Positions 1 to 7,260 of a stretch of DNA of 64,000 nucleotides are shown here, piece by piece (the stretch's first letter is position 1; every line of letters starts with the position of its first letter). The notes beneath the pieces were generated by a model. It worked only from the letters and a program-made list of their open reading frames with translations, had not been told where the DNA came from and searched no databases. The translations under genes were made by a program, and so were the position numbers. Origin of the DNA: Pseudomonadota bacterium (GTDB taxonomy: Bacteria > Pseudomonadota > Gammaproteobacteria > Burkholderiales > Burkholderiaceae_C); the NCBI GenBank assembly GCA_018240325.1, contig JAFEFZ010000241.1, forward strand, positions 1 through 64,000, given 5' to 3'.

Positions 1-459
1 GCCCGGCTGGTGCAGTACGACCTGTGCCAGTTGGCCGGCACGGTGTCGGACCGCAAGTACGAGAAGGAAGGCGGCCCGGGCCTCGCCGCCTGCGCCGAAC
101 TGATCCGCCGCTACAGCGCGCAGCCCGCCGTCGACCTGCGCCACCTGGTGCGTTGGGTGTTCTTCAACCTATACGTCGGCAACAACGACAGCCACGCCAA
201 GAACCTGTCGATCTACAGCGTGCCCGGCCAGGGCGTGACGCTGACACCGTTCTACGACCTGATGTGCACGCGCCTGTACCCCGGTCTCTCGCCCGAGTTC
301 GCCTTCGCGATCGGCGGCGAAGTCAGGCCGGGCGAGATGGGTGCCGAACACCTGGCGCTGATGGCCAGTCAGCTCGGCATGCAACCGCGCTTCCTGGCTC
401 AGCAGGCGCGCGACATGGCCGACCGCGTGCCAGCTGCCATCGAACAGGCGACGCGCTAG
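1..459 (+). CDS. HipA-family serine/threonine kinase, C-terminal part (cut by window edge)
   Basis: The frame is open from base 1, so the 5' part lies outside the window. The visible part is the C-terminal kinase lobe of HipA-type toxins. It has the catalytic-loop motif GNNDSHAKN and the metal-binding motif PFYDLMCT. In type II HipBA modules this kinase phosphorylates a tRNA-ligase target; the HipB partner would lie upstream. The frame stops at an amber codon at 457-459, but the same frame then stays open for 33 more HipA-like codons (ending LAARLAA) to a TGA at 559-561. The protein is therefore probably shortened by a nonsense change. The family call is firm; activity is uncertain. Confidence 0.8.
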   Translation, partial: ARLVQYDLCQLAGTVSDRKYEKEGGPGLAACAELIRRYSAQPAVDLRHLVRWVFFNLYVGNNDSHAKNLSIYSVPGQGVTLTPFYDLMCTRLYPGLSPEFAFAIGGEVRPGEMGAEHLALMASQLGMQPRFLAQQARDMADRVPAAIEQATR

Positions 460-561
460 ATCGCGCCCTTGCTGACGCCATCGGCACGCACGCTGGTCGA
501 GCGGCTCGAGCGCTTCGTATCGTCCACCACCAAGAAGCTGGCAGCGCGCCTGGCCGCCTGA
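460..561 (+). pseudogene. Detached C-terminal coding remnant of the HipA-like gene
   Basis: This is an in-frame continuation of the upstream HipA-like gene after its amber codon. It encodes 33 residues ending in a basic amphipathic stretch of the kind that closes HipA proteins. It has no start codon or ribosome binding site of its own, so it is either lost coding capacity or expressed only by read-through. Confidence 0.5.
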
Positions 562-586
562 AGGCACGCGCAGGGAAGACGGATCC

Positions 587-1651
587 ATGGGAGAGGTCAC
601 CAACCAGATTGCCATCGTCCTGGGCGTTCTCGCCGCCTGCTTCGCCGGGCCTGCCGCAGCCCTCTTCGTCCTGATCCGCAGGAAGGCGAAGGCGCGGCAA
701 AACCGCCGCTCTCCCATCGGCATCACGCTGCTGCGCGGCCCGGGCCACTCGCTGCGTGAACAGCTCGACGAGGCCCACAACGATCTGACCTGGGACTTGG
801 CGCTGTTGATGGTGGTGCCGCTGCTGGCGTTGGCAACCTTCCTGGCCCAAAGCCATCTGCGCGGCCTGCCGCAAACGGCGCACCTGGCGCCGGTCTACGC
901 CGGGGCGGCGATCGCGTTCATCGCCACCATGCTGCGCAAGCTGCTGAATGCCGGCGCCCGGCTCGACCACCTGAAGGCGGGCTACGACGCCGAAGTGGCG
1001 GTCGGCCAGGAGCTCGATCAACTGATGCGCCAGGGGGCCGCCACCTTCCACGACCTGCCGGCGGATCAGTTCAACATCGACCATGTCGTTGTTGCCGCCG
1101 AAGGTGTCTTTGCCATCGAGACCAAGGGCTTCACGAAGCCGAACCAGGGCCGCGGCAAGGCCGACGCCACGGTGGTCTACGACGGCGACACCCTCGAGTT
1201 TCCGACCTGGACGACCAAGGAACCGCTGGAGCAGGCAGAGCGGCAGGCCGCCTGGTTGGCCAAGTGGCTGTCGAGTGCCGTCGGGTCAGGCCGCTTGCGT
1301 GCTGCCCCAGCCCATCTCCGATCAAAGCCCAGCCCGCCGCAACTGAACCACGACTTGTCCAGCCCCAGGTTTCGACATATGCTGCGCCATATGCCACACC
1401 CACCCTCGGAGGCCCAGGTGACTGAGCGCCACGCCGCGTTGTTCCGCAACGGCCGCAACCAGGCGGTCCGGATTCCTCGTGAACTGGAGATGCAAGGGTC
1501 CGAGGTGCTGATTCGCAAGGAGGGCGACACCCTCATCCTGACGCCCATCCGCAAGCACAAGCTGCGCGACCTGTTGGCGTCGTGGGCCCCGATGGACGAC
1601 GCCCTGCCCGAAGTGCAAGACCTGCCGCTCCAGCCGCGGGATGCCTTGTGA
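587..1651 (+). CDS. NERD-domain membrane protein, truncated and read through in frame into a VapB antitoxin
   Basis: The ATG at 587 opens a 354-codon frame. Residues 1-120 hold about three hydrophobic segments (near 6-30, 66-85 and 100-117). Residues 140-235 look like a NERD (nuclease-related) domain, with FAIETKGFTKPNQGRG as the typical core. After about codon 232 (near base 1283) NERD similarity stops. The sequence becomes low-complexity and then turns into a complete AbrB/VapB antitoxin whose own start lies at 1418. NERD proteins normally continue past this point. The sequence therefore looks like a deletion or recombination joint that by chance kept the frame open, rather than a selected fusion. 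A fused product is possible but unproven. Confidence 0.6.
   Translation: MGEVTNQIAIVLGVLAACFAGPAAALFVLIRRKAKARQNRRSPIGITLLRGPGHSLREQLDEAHNDLTWDLALLMVVPLLALATFLAQSHLRGLPQTAHLAPVYAGAAIAFIATMLRKLLNAGARLDHLKAGYDAEVAVGQELDQLMRQGAATFHDLPADQFNIDHVVVAAEGVFAIETKGFTKPNQGRGKADATVVYDGDTLEFPTWTTKEPLEQAERQAAWLAKWLSSAVGSGRLRAAPAHLRSKPSPPQLNHDLSSPRFRHMLRHMPHPPSEAQVTERHAALFRNGRNQAVRIPRELEMQGSEVLIRKEGDTLILTPIRKHKLRDLLASWAPMDDALPEVQDLPLQPRDAL
1376..1393. promoter_or_regulatory. Palindrome before vapB, candidate VapBC operator
   Basis: CATATG, six bases (ctgcgc), CATATG form a perfect 6-6-6 inverted repeat 24 bp upstream of the preferred vapB start. VapB antitoxins bind such palindromes to repress their own operon, so this is the natural operator candidate. 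The assignment is by position and symmetry only. Confidence 0.45.
1418..1651 (+). CDS. vapB: VapB-type antitoxin (AbrB/SpoVT fold)
   Basis: The GTG at 1418 is preceded by GGAGG (1408-1412) at five bases, a much better start than the in-frame ATG at 1391. The 77-residue product has the VapB swapped-hairpin DNA-binding signature (LFRNGRNQAVRIPREL, then IRKEGDTLILTP). Its C-terminus is acidic and would wrap the toxin. It would neutralise VapC and repress the operon. The stop overlaps the vapC start (TGATG, 1649-1653), the usual arrangement for translational coupling. It lies in the same frame as the truncated NERD gene upstream. Confidence 0.8.
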   Translation: MTERHAALFRNGRNQAVRIPRELEMQGSEVLIRKEGDTLILTPIRKHKLRDLLASWAPMDDALPEVQDLPLQPRDAL

Positions 1652-2151
1652 TGGCATCGTCGCCCTTCGCGCTGCCCTGCATGCTGGACACGAACGCGCT
1701 CGCCGAGCTGATTCGCAACCCCCAGGGCATCCTTGCACAGCGGCTGAACGCACTGCAACCCGATGCGGTGTGCACCAGCATCGTCGCAGCGTGCGAGCTT
1801 CGGTTTGGGGCGCAGCGCAAGGGCTCGGCGCCGCTTACGCAACGTGTGGAGCAGCTGCTGCAGGCCCTGACCGTGCTGCCGCTGGACACGCCGGCCGACG
1901 AGCACTATGCCGACATCCGCGCCACGCTGGAGCGCAGCGGCGCCCCCGTCAGCGAAGGAGCCGGCAGCCACGACCTCTTCATCGCCGCCCATGCACGCTC
2001 GCGCGGCATGACGCTGCTCACGCGCAACCTGCGCGAGTTCCAGTGGGTGCCGGGCTTGGCGGTCGAGGACTGGACCAGCGAGCCCGCCCGCGCCACGCCG
2101 CCGCAGAAGAAGCGCAGAACGGCCACCCAGAAAGACCGGGAGATCAAGTGA
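1651..2151 (+). CDS. vapC: VapC-type PIN-domain ribonuclease toxin
   Basis: This 166-residue PIN-domain protein has its acidic metal ligands in the usual places: D13 (MLDTNA), E49 (CELRFG) and D108 (SHDLFIAAHARS). It ends in the family signature REFQWVPGLAVEDW. VapC enzymes cut tRNA or rRNA when the antitoxin is degraded. A basic tail of about 25 residues after the PIN fold is longer than usual. The start overlaps the vapB stop, and the stop overlaps the GTG of the methyltransferase gene (GTGA, 2148-2151). The toxin-antitoxin pair is thus translationally coupled to the restriction genes. Confidence 0.88.
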   Translation: MASSPFALPCMLDTNALAELIRNPQGILAQRLNALQPDAVCTSIVAACELRFGAQRKGSAPLTQRVEQLLQALTVLPLDTPADEHYADIRATLERSGAPVSEGAGSHDLFIAAHARSRGMTLLTRNLREFQWVPGLAVEDWTSEPARATPPQKKRRTATQKDREIK

Positions 2152-5100
2152 CCGAACAAGAAGCGCGACAAGGACTGCAGCAATGCCTGCTGGACCTGCT
2201 GCCCGCCAACGGCAGCATGGTGGGCAATGGCAGCCTGCTGGCGCAGTGGACCCAGGCTGCGCTGGCAGCCGGGCTCTCCGCGACGGCTGAAGACTTCACC
2301 AAACTGCGCGAGGACCTGGTGGCTCGCGGGCTGGTGGTCAAGGGCAGGGGCCGCGGCGGCTCGACGGGCCGCGCCGCCGGCGCTGCAGCGGGCAGCGACA
2401 GCTTCGCCCTGCAGGGCCAAGCGCCCGCGCTCGTGGACGCGGCCGATGCCGCTGCACGCCCCAAGGCCACACAACCCAAGCCCCAAAAGCTGCGCGCCGC
2501 CGATGCCGGCGAACCGGCCCAGGTGCTGAGCTACCGCCACAACGACCGGCGCAAGAACAACCCCGAGGTGGGCTTGGTCAGCGAAGCCAGCGACCCGCAG
2601 CAGCCCAAGCAGGCCTGGGCCTACAACCCGCACCTGGACCCGGTGCTCAACTTCGACAGCGCGCGGGCCGAGCTGGAGGCCCTGATCGACGACGCCCTGG
2701 CCAGCGGGGATGCGAAAGCCGCGGTGGCCGCGCTGGAGGAGATCAAGCGCCGCGGCGCGCCCTACCTGCAGTGGGCCGGCAAGGCCGAGCGCACCAGCTT
2801 CGAGGTGGACACGGTCAGCCTGCACGTGCACGAGCGCATCGACCCGATGAGCATCCTCTCGGCCGTGCGCAAGCGGCTGGAAGAGGCCACCGGCAGAGGT
2901 TCCGCCAAGGTCAAGGCGGAAGAGCCCTCACCCCTGGGCCGCCAGGCCAGCCTGTTCGAGGCACCGTTCGAGAACCTGCCGCTGCGCAGCGCGGTGGACT
3001 TCTACCGCCACGACAAGGGCTGGGCCAACCGCCTGGTCGCCGGCGACAGCCTGCTGGTGATGAACAGCCTGCTGGTCAAGGAGGGCATGGCCGGGCAGGT
3101 GCAGATGATCTACATCGACCCGCCCTACGGCATTAGCTACGGAAGCAACTTCCAGCCCTTCGTCGGCAAACGCGACGTGAAGGACCGCAGCGATGCGGAC
3201 CTGACGCAAGAGCCGGAAATGATCAAGGCGTTCCGGGACACCTGGGAACTTGGCATTCACTCCTACCTAAGCTACCTCAGGGATCGCCTTCGCCTTTCTA
3301 GAGATTTGCTGTCGGACACCGGGAGCATTTTTGTACAGATCTCCGACGAGAACGTTCATCTTGTGCGCCAGTTGATGGACGAGACGTTTGGTCCAACGGC
3401 CTTTGTTGCGCAGATCAACTACCGGACGATGACGCCGCTTGGGCAGCGAGGCATGGCGAACGTGTATGACTACGTTCTTTGGTACGCCAAGTCGCCTGGC
3501 GCAATGAAGTTTCGACCGATCTTCAGTGAACAGCGCCTGGAAGACGAGCCTGAGTTTCGCTTTCTGGATAGCGGCGGGGGGCTCTACCGAAAGTTTGAAC
3601 GCTCGGAGCTGGATGCAATTGCGACCAAGTCTGCAGAGCGAATCTTCAAGAGGTCAGACCTTCGCTCCTCCGGATACACGCCTACATGTGTCTTTGACTT
3701 CAAGCTGAACGAGAAGGAAGTAAAGAGCGAAGGAAAGAAGAGCTGGCGTACCAACCCAACGGGTGTCGAGCGGCTAAAGCTCGCCAACCGACTGTTCTTT
3801 CTTGGTGACGCGATCTACTTCCGCCAGTACCACGCTGATTTTCCGTTGATGAACATCGAAAACTCCTGGACCGATACGGCCGCGGGCTTCTCCGACCCAA
3901 AGACGTATGTAGTTCAGACGCACGACAAGATCATCTCGCGGTGCATGCTAATGACCACGGACCCAGGCGACCTGGTTCTCGACCCGACTTGCGGGTCCGG
4001 CACGACGGCGCATGTGGCCGAGCGGTGGGGACGCCGTTGGATCTCTTGCGACACCTCGCGAGTGGCGGTCACCCTAGCCAAGCAGCGCCTGATGACGGCC
4101 GGCTACGACTACTACGAGTTGGCGTATCCGCACGAGGGCCTGAAGGGCGGCTTTATATACAAGTCAGTTCCGCACATCACTCTCGGCGCCATCGCGAACA
4201 ACCCCGATATCGAGCCCATCTACGACCGGCTGCACCCGGCCATCGAGGCCGCGCTCGCCGCGCTCAACGCGGCGCTGGCGCAGCACCCGCCGGCCGAGCC
4301 GCTGAGCGTGAGCGAAGGCGTGCGCAAGGGCCAGAAGCTGGTGTTCGGCGGACCCGGCCAGAAGGGTGTGACGCTGCACGAGTGGGAAGTGCCATTCCCC
4401 GATGACGACGGTTCACCACCCATCGGCTGGCCCGAAGCCCTGCGCGAGCCCTTCGAGGCCTTCCACGCCGCCCGCCAGCGCATGCAGGCCGAGATGGACC
4501 GCTCCATCGCCGCCAATGCCGAGAGCGAGACGCTCTACGACAAGCCCGAGCCCAGCAAGACCAAGCTGCGCATCACCGGCCCGTTCACGGTGGAGGCGGT
4601 GCCCTTCCCGACCGTGCTGAGCCTGGAGGCGGCCGAAGGCGGTGCTGCGGCCACGCCATCCGAAGACCAGTCCTACCAGACCAGCATCGCGCGCAGCGGC
4701 GAAACCAGCCGCCAGCAGCAGTGGCGCGACGAGTTGCTGAAGACCGGCATCCGCGGCAAGGGCGGGCAGATGCTGAAGTTCGCCGAGCTGGAGGTGATGG
4801 CCGGCACGACCTGCTTGCACGCCACCGGCACATTGGCCGACAGCGGCGAGCGCGTGGTGGTGAGCTTCGGCCCCGAACACGGCGCGCTGGAACAGCGGCA
4901 GGTGGAGCACGCCATCGGCGAAGCGGGCGAGCTCTTCCCGCGGCCGAAGATGATCGTGTTCTGCGCCTTCACCTTCGACCCCGAGGCCGCGAAGGACATC
5001 GACGCCTTCAAGGGCATCACCGCGCTGAAGGCGCAGATGAACACCGACCTGCTGACCGAAGACCTGAAGAAGGCCCGCGCCAGCAACCAGAGCTTCTGGC

Positions 5101-5492
5101 TGATGGGCCAGCCCGAGGTGCAGGCGACCAGGCGACCCGACGGCCGCTGGCAGGTGGAGGTGATGGGCTTCGACTACTTCGACACCGTGAAGGGCGAACT
5201 CATCTCCGGCGGCAAGGCCAGGATCGCGATGTGGAGCCTGGACACCGACTACGACGGCCGCAGCCTCTTCCCGCACCAGGTGTTCTTTCCCATGGCCGGC
5301 AAGGACGAAGGCTGGCGCAAGCTGAAGAAGAGCATCCGCGCCGAACTGGACGAGGCGCTGCTGGAGCAGTTCCACGGCACGGTGTCGCTGCCCTTCGAGG
5401 CGGGCAAGAACGGCAAGGCGGCGGTGAAGATCGTCGACGACCGGGGCATCGAGTCGCTGAAGATCCTGGCACTGACGCCCGCGGGCGGATGA
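2148..5492 (+). CDS. mod: Type III-like modification DNA methyltransferase (Mod), beta class
   Basis: The 1114-residue protein starts at a GTG overlapping the vapC stop. It has an N-terminal winged-helix-like stretch of about 80 residues, then a basic linker. A beta-class amino-methyltransferase follows, with motif IV DPPYG at 324-328 and the AdoMet motif DPTCGSGTT near 612. The order IV-TRD-I is typical of Mod proteins. It is longer than classical type III Mod (about 650 residues), with roughly 400 extra C-terminal residues. It would methylate adenine (or N4-cytosine) and give Res its specificity. The segment between motifs IV and I has clearly lower GC than the rest, pointing to an exchanged target-recognition domain. 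Confidence 0.85.
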   Translation: MTEQEARQGLQQCLLDLLPANGSMVGNGSLLAQWTQAALAAGLSATAEDFTKLREDLVARGLVVKGRGRGGSTGRAAGAAAGSDSFALQGQAPALVDAADAAARPKATQPKPQKLRAADAGEPAQVLSYRHNDRRKNNPEVGLVSEASDPQQPKQAWAYNPHLDPVLNFDSARAELEALIDDALASGDAKAAVAALEEIKRRGAPYLQWAGKAERTSFEVDTVSLHVHERIDPMSILSAVRKRLEEATGRGSAKVKAEEPSPLGRQASLFEAPFENLPLRSAVDFYRHDKGWANRLVAGDSLLVMNSLLVKEGMAGQVQMIYIDPPYGISYGSNFQPFVGKRDVKDRSDADLTQEPEMIKAFRDTWELGIHSYLSYLRDRLRLSRDLLSDTGSIFVQISDENVHLVRQLMDETFGPTAFVAQINYRTMTPLGQRGMANVYDYVLWYAKSPGAMKFRPIFSEQRLEDEPEFRFLDSGGGLYRKFERSELDAIATKSAERIFKRSDLRSSGYTPTCVFDFKLNEKEVKSEGKKSWRTNPTGVERLKLANRLFFLGDAIYFRQYHADFPLMNIENSWTDTAAGFSDPKTYVVQTHDKIISRCMLMTTDPGDLVLDPTCGSGTTAHVAERWGRRWISCDTSRVAVTLAKQRLMTAGYDYYELAYPHEGLKGGFIYKSVPHITLGAIANNPDIEPIYDRLHPAIEAALAALNAALAQHPPAEPLSVSEGVRKGQKLVFGGPGQKGVTLHEWEVPFPDDDGSPPIGWPEALREPFEAFHAARQRMQAEMDRSIAANAESETLYDKPEPSKTKLRITGPFTVEAVPFPTVLSLEAAEGGAAATPSEDQSYQTSIARSGETSRQQQWRDELLKTGIRGKGGQMLKFAELEVMAGTTCLHATGTLADSGERVVVSFGPEHGALEQRQVEHAIGEAGELFPRPKMIVFCAFTFDPEAAKDIDAFKGITALKAQMNTDLLTEDLKKARASNQSFWLMGQPEVQATRRPDGRWQVEVMGFDYFDTVKGELISGGKARIAMWSLDTDYDGRSLFPHQVFFPMAGKDEGWRKLKKSIRAELDEALLEQFHGTVSLPFEAGKNGKAAVKIVDDRGIESLKILALTPAGG

Positions 5493-5506
5493 ACAGGAGA
5501 ACCACC

Positions 5507-6706
5507 ATGCAGATCGAATCCATCCGCCTGAAGAACTTCCGCGCCTTCCGCGACGTGACGCTGAAGGAGGTGCCGCGCTTTTGCGTGCTGGTGGGTGCCA
5601 ACGGCACGGGCAAGAGCACGCTGTTCTCGGTGTTCGCCTTCCTGCGCGATGCGATGCAGGGCAACGTGAGCTCGGCGCTGGTCAAGCTGGGCGGCAGCAA
5701 GGGTATCCGCGAGGTGCGCAGCCGCGACACGAGCGGGCCCATCGAGATCGAGCTCAAGGTGCGCACGACGCTGGCCGACGGCCGCTCGCGTCGCATCACC
5801 TACGAGTTGCACATCGACGAGCGCAACGGGCGGCCCGTGGTGGCCAAGGAGGTGCTTCGCTACAACCGCGGAAACCGAGGCGGCCGACCCTGGAAGTTCG
5901 TGGATTTCGCCTTTGGCGAGGGTCAGGCGGTCACGAACGAGCTGGACACCGTGACCGACGAAAGCCAACTCGACCGCGAGACGCAGAAGCTCAAGAGCGC
6001 CGACATCCTGGCCATCAAGGGCCTGGCGCAGTTCGAACGCTTTCCGGCCGTGGTGCTGCTGGGCAACCTCATCGAGCGCTGGCACCTGTCGGACCTGCTG
6101 GTGCGCGGCGCCCAGCAAGAGGTGCAGGCGGGCTACGCCGAGCAGCTGAACACGCACGGCGACAACCTCTCGCTGGTGGTGGAGTACCTCTACAACAACC
6201 ATCGCGCGCTGTTCGACGAGATCCTGGATCGCCTGAGCCGGCGCGTTCCCGGCGTGACGAGCGTGCAGGCCAAGCCCACCGACGAAGGGCGCGTGCTGCT
6301 CAAGTTCAAGGACGGCGCCTTCGAAGACCCGTTCCTGGCGCGGCATGTGTCCGACGGCACGATCAAGATGCTGCAGTACCTGGTGCTGCTGTACGACCCG
6401 GCGCCTCGCCCGCTGCTTTGCGTGGAGGAGCCCGAGAACCAGCTCTACCCCTCGCTGCTGTGGGAGCTGGCCGAGGAGTTCCGCGCCTACGCGCAGCGCG
6501 GCGGCCAGGTCTTCGTCACCACCCATTCGCCCGACTTCCTGAACGCCGTGCAATTGGAGGAGGTGTTCTGGCTCGTCAAGAAGGACGGCTACACCACCGT
6601 GCACCGCGCCCGCGACGACGCGCAGCTCGCGGCCTACATGGCCGCAGGTGACCAGATGGGCTACCTGTGGAACCAGGGTCTGTTTCCAGGGGCGCACCCG
6701 GCATGA
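5507..6706 (+). CDS. AAA ATPase of the AAA_15/AAA_21 (OLD-like) group
   Basis: The ATG at 5507 follows AGGAGA 14 bases after mod ends. The 399-residue protein opens with MQIESIRLKNFRAF, the usual start of SMC/RecF-like ATPases. It has Walker A GANGTGKST at 30-38, a Walker B region LLCVEEPENQLYP near 303-315, and the switch histidine in TTHSPDFLNAV near 338. It ends by overlapping the DUF4276 gene (ATGA). AAA ATPases paired with a small TOPRIM-like protein are a recurrent defence arrangement; PARIS (AriA/AriB) is the best known. It sits between mod and res, so it may also act with the restriction enzyme. Confidence 0.85.
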   Translation: MQIESIRLKNFRAFRDVTLKEVPRFCVLVGANGTGKSTLFSVFAFLRDAMQGNVSSALVKLGGSKGIREVRSRDTSGPIEIELKVRTTLADGRSRRITYELHIDERNGRPVVAKEVLRYNRGNRGGRPWKFVDFAFGEGQAVTNELDTVTDESQLDRETQKLKSADILAIKGLAQFERFPAVVLLGNLIERWHLSDLLVRGAQQEVQAGYAEQLNTHGDNLSLVVEYLYNNHRALFDEILDRLSRRVPGVTSVQAKPTDEGRVLLKFKDGAFEDPFLARHVSDGTIKMLQYLVLLYDPAPRPLLCVEEPENQLYPSLLWELAEEFRAYAQRGGQVFVTTHSPDFLNAVQLEEVFWLVKKDGYTTVHRARDDAQLAAYMAAGDQMGYLWNQGLFPGAHPA

Positions 6707-7260
6707 GGCACCTCGTCTTCCTGCTCGAGGAGCCCTCCGCAAAGGATGCGCTGCAAGCCTGGGTGCCCACCTGGCTGCCCGTCGACGTGACGCCGCACTA
6801 CCTGGTATTCCAGGGCAAGCAAGACCTGGAAGGGCGCATGGTGCTGCGCATGCGCCACTGGCTGCTGCCGGACAGCCGATTCGTCGTGATGCGAGACCAG
6901 GACAGCGGCGACTGCCGGCAGGTGAAGGCCGTGCTGCAGGAGCGCTGTCGCGCCGCAGGCCGCGCCGATGCCGTGGTGCGCGTGGCCTGCCGCGAACTGG
7001 AAAGCTTCTTCGTCGGCGACTGGCAGGCGGTGGCCCAGGCCTACAACCGACCCGCCCTGGCTCGGCTGGCCGCAAGGGCGCGCTTCCGCGAACCTGATGC
7101 CCTCGGCTCGCCGAGCCAGGAGTTGGCACGCCATCTCGGCAGCTACCAGAAGCGCGACGGCGCTCGCCGCATCGCGCCGCTGATCGACCCGGCGCGCAAC
7201 CGTTCACGCAGCTTTCATGCGCTGAGGTCAGCCGTTCTGGCGCTGGGGACTGCCCCATGA
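6703..7260 (+). CDS. DUF4276-family protein, probable effector partner of the upstream ATPase
   Basis: This 185-residue protein starts inside the ATPase stop codon (ATGA) and ends inside the res start (ATGA). It shows the DUF4276 pattern: an N-terminal strand with an early glutamate (LVFLLEEPSA), a central acidic motif MRDQDSGDC, and a conserved RELESFFVGDW. The E...DxD layout resembles TOPRIM folds, which are nucleases in OLD and in AriB of PARIS. The nuclease role is inferred from this similarity and from the coupling to an AAA ATPase; family function is not established. Confidence 0.7.
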   Translation: MRHLVFLLEEPSAKDALQAWVPTWLPVDVTPHYLVFQGKQDLEGRMVLRMRHWLLPDSRFVVMRDQDSGDCRQVKAVLQERCRAAGRADAVVRVACRELESFFVGDWQAVAQAYNRPALARLAARARFREPDALGSPSQELARHLGSYQKRDGARRIAPLIDPARNRSRSFHALRSAVLALGTAP

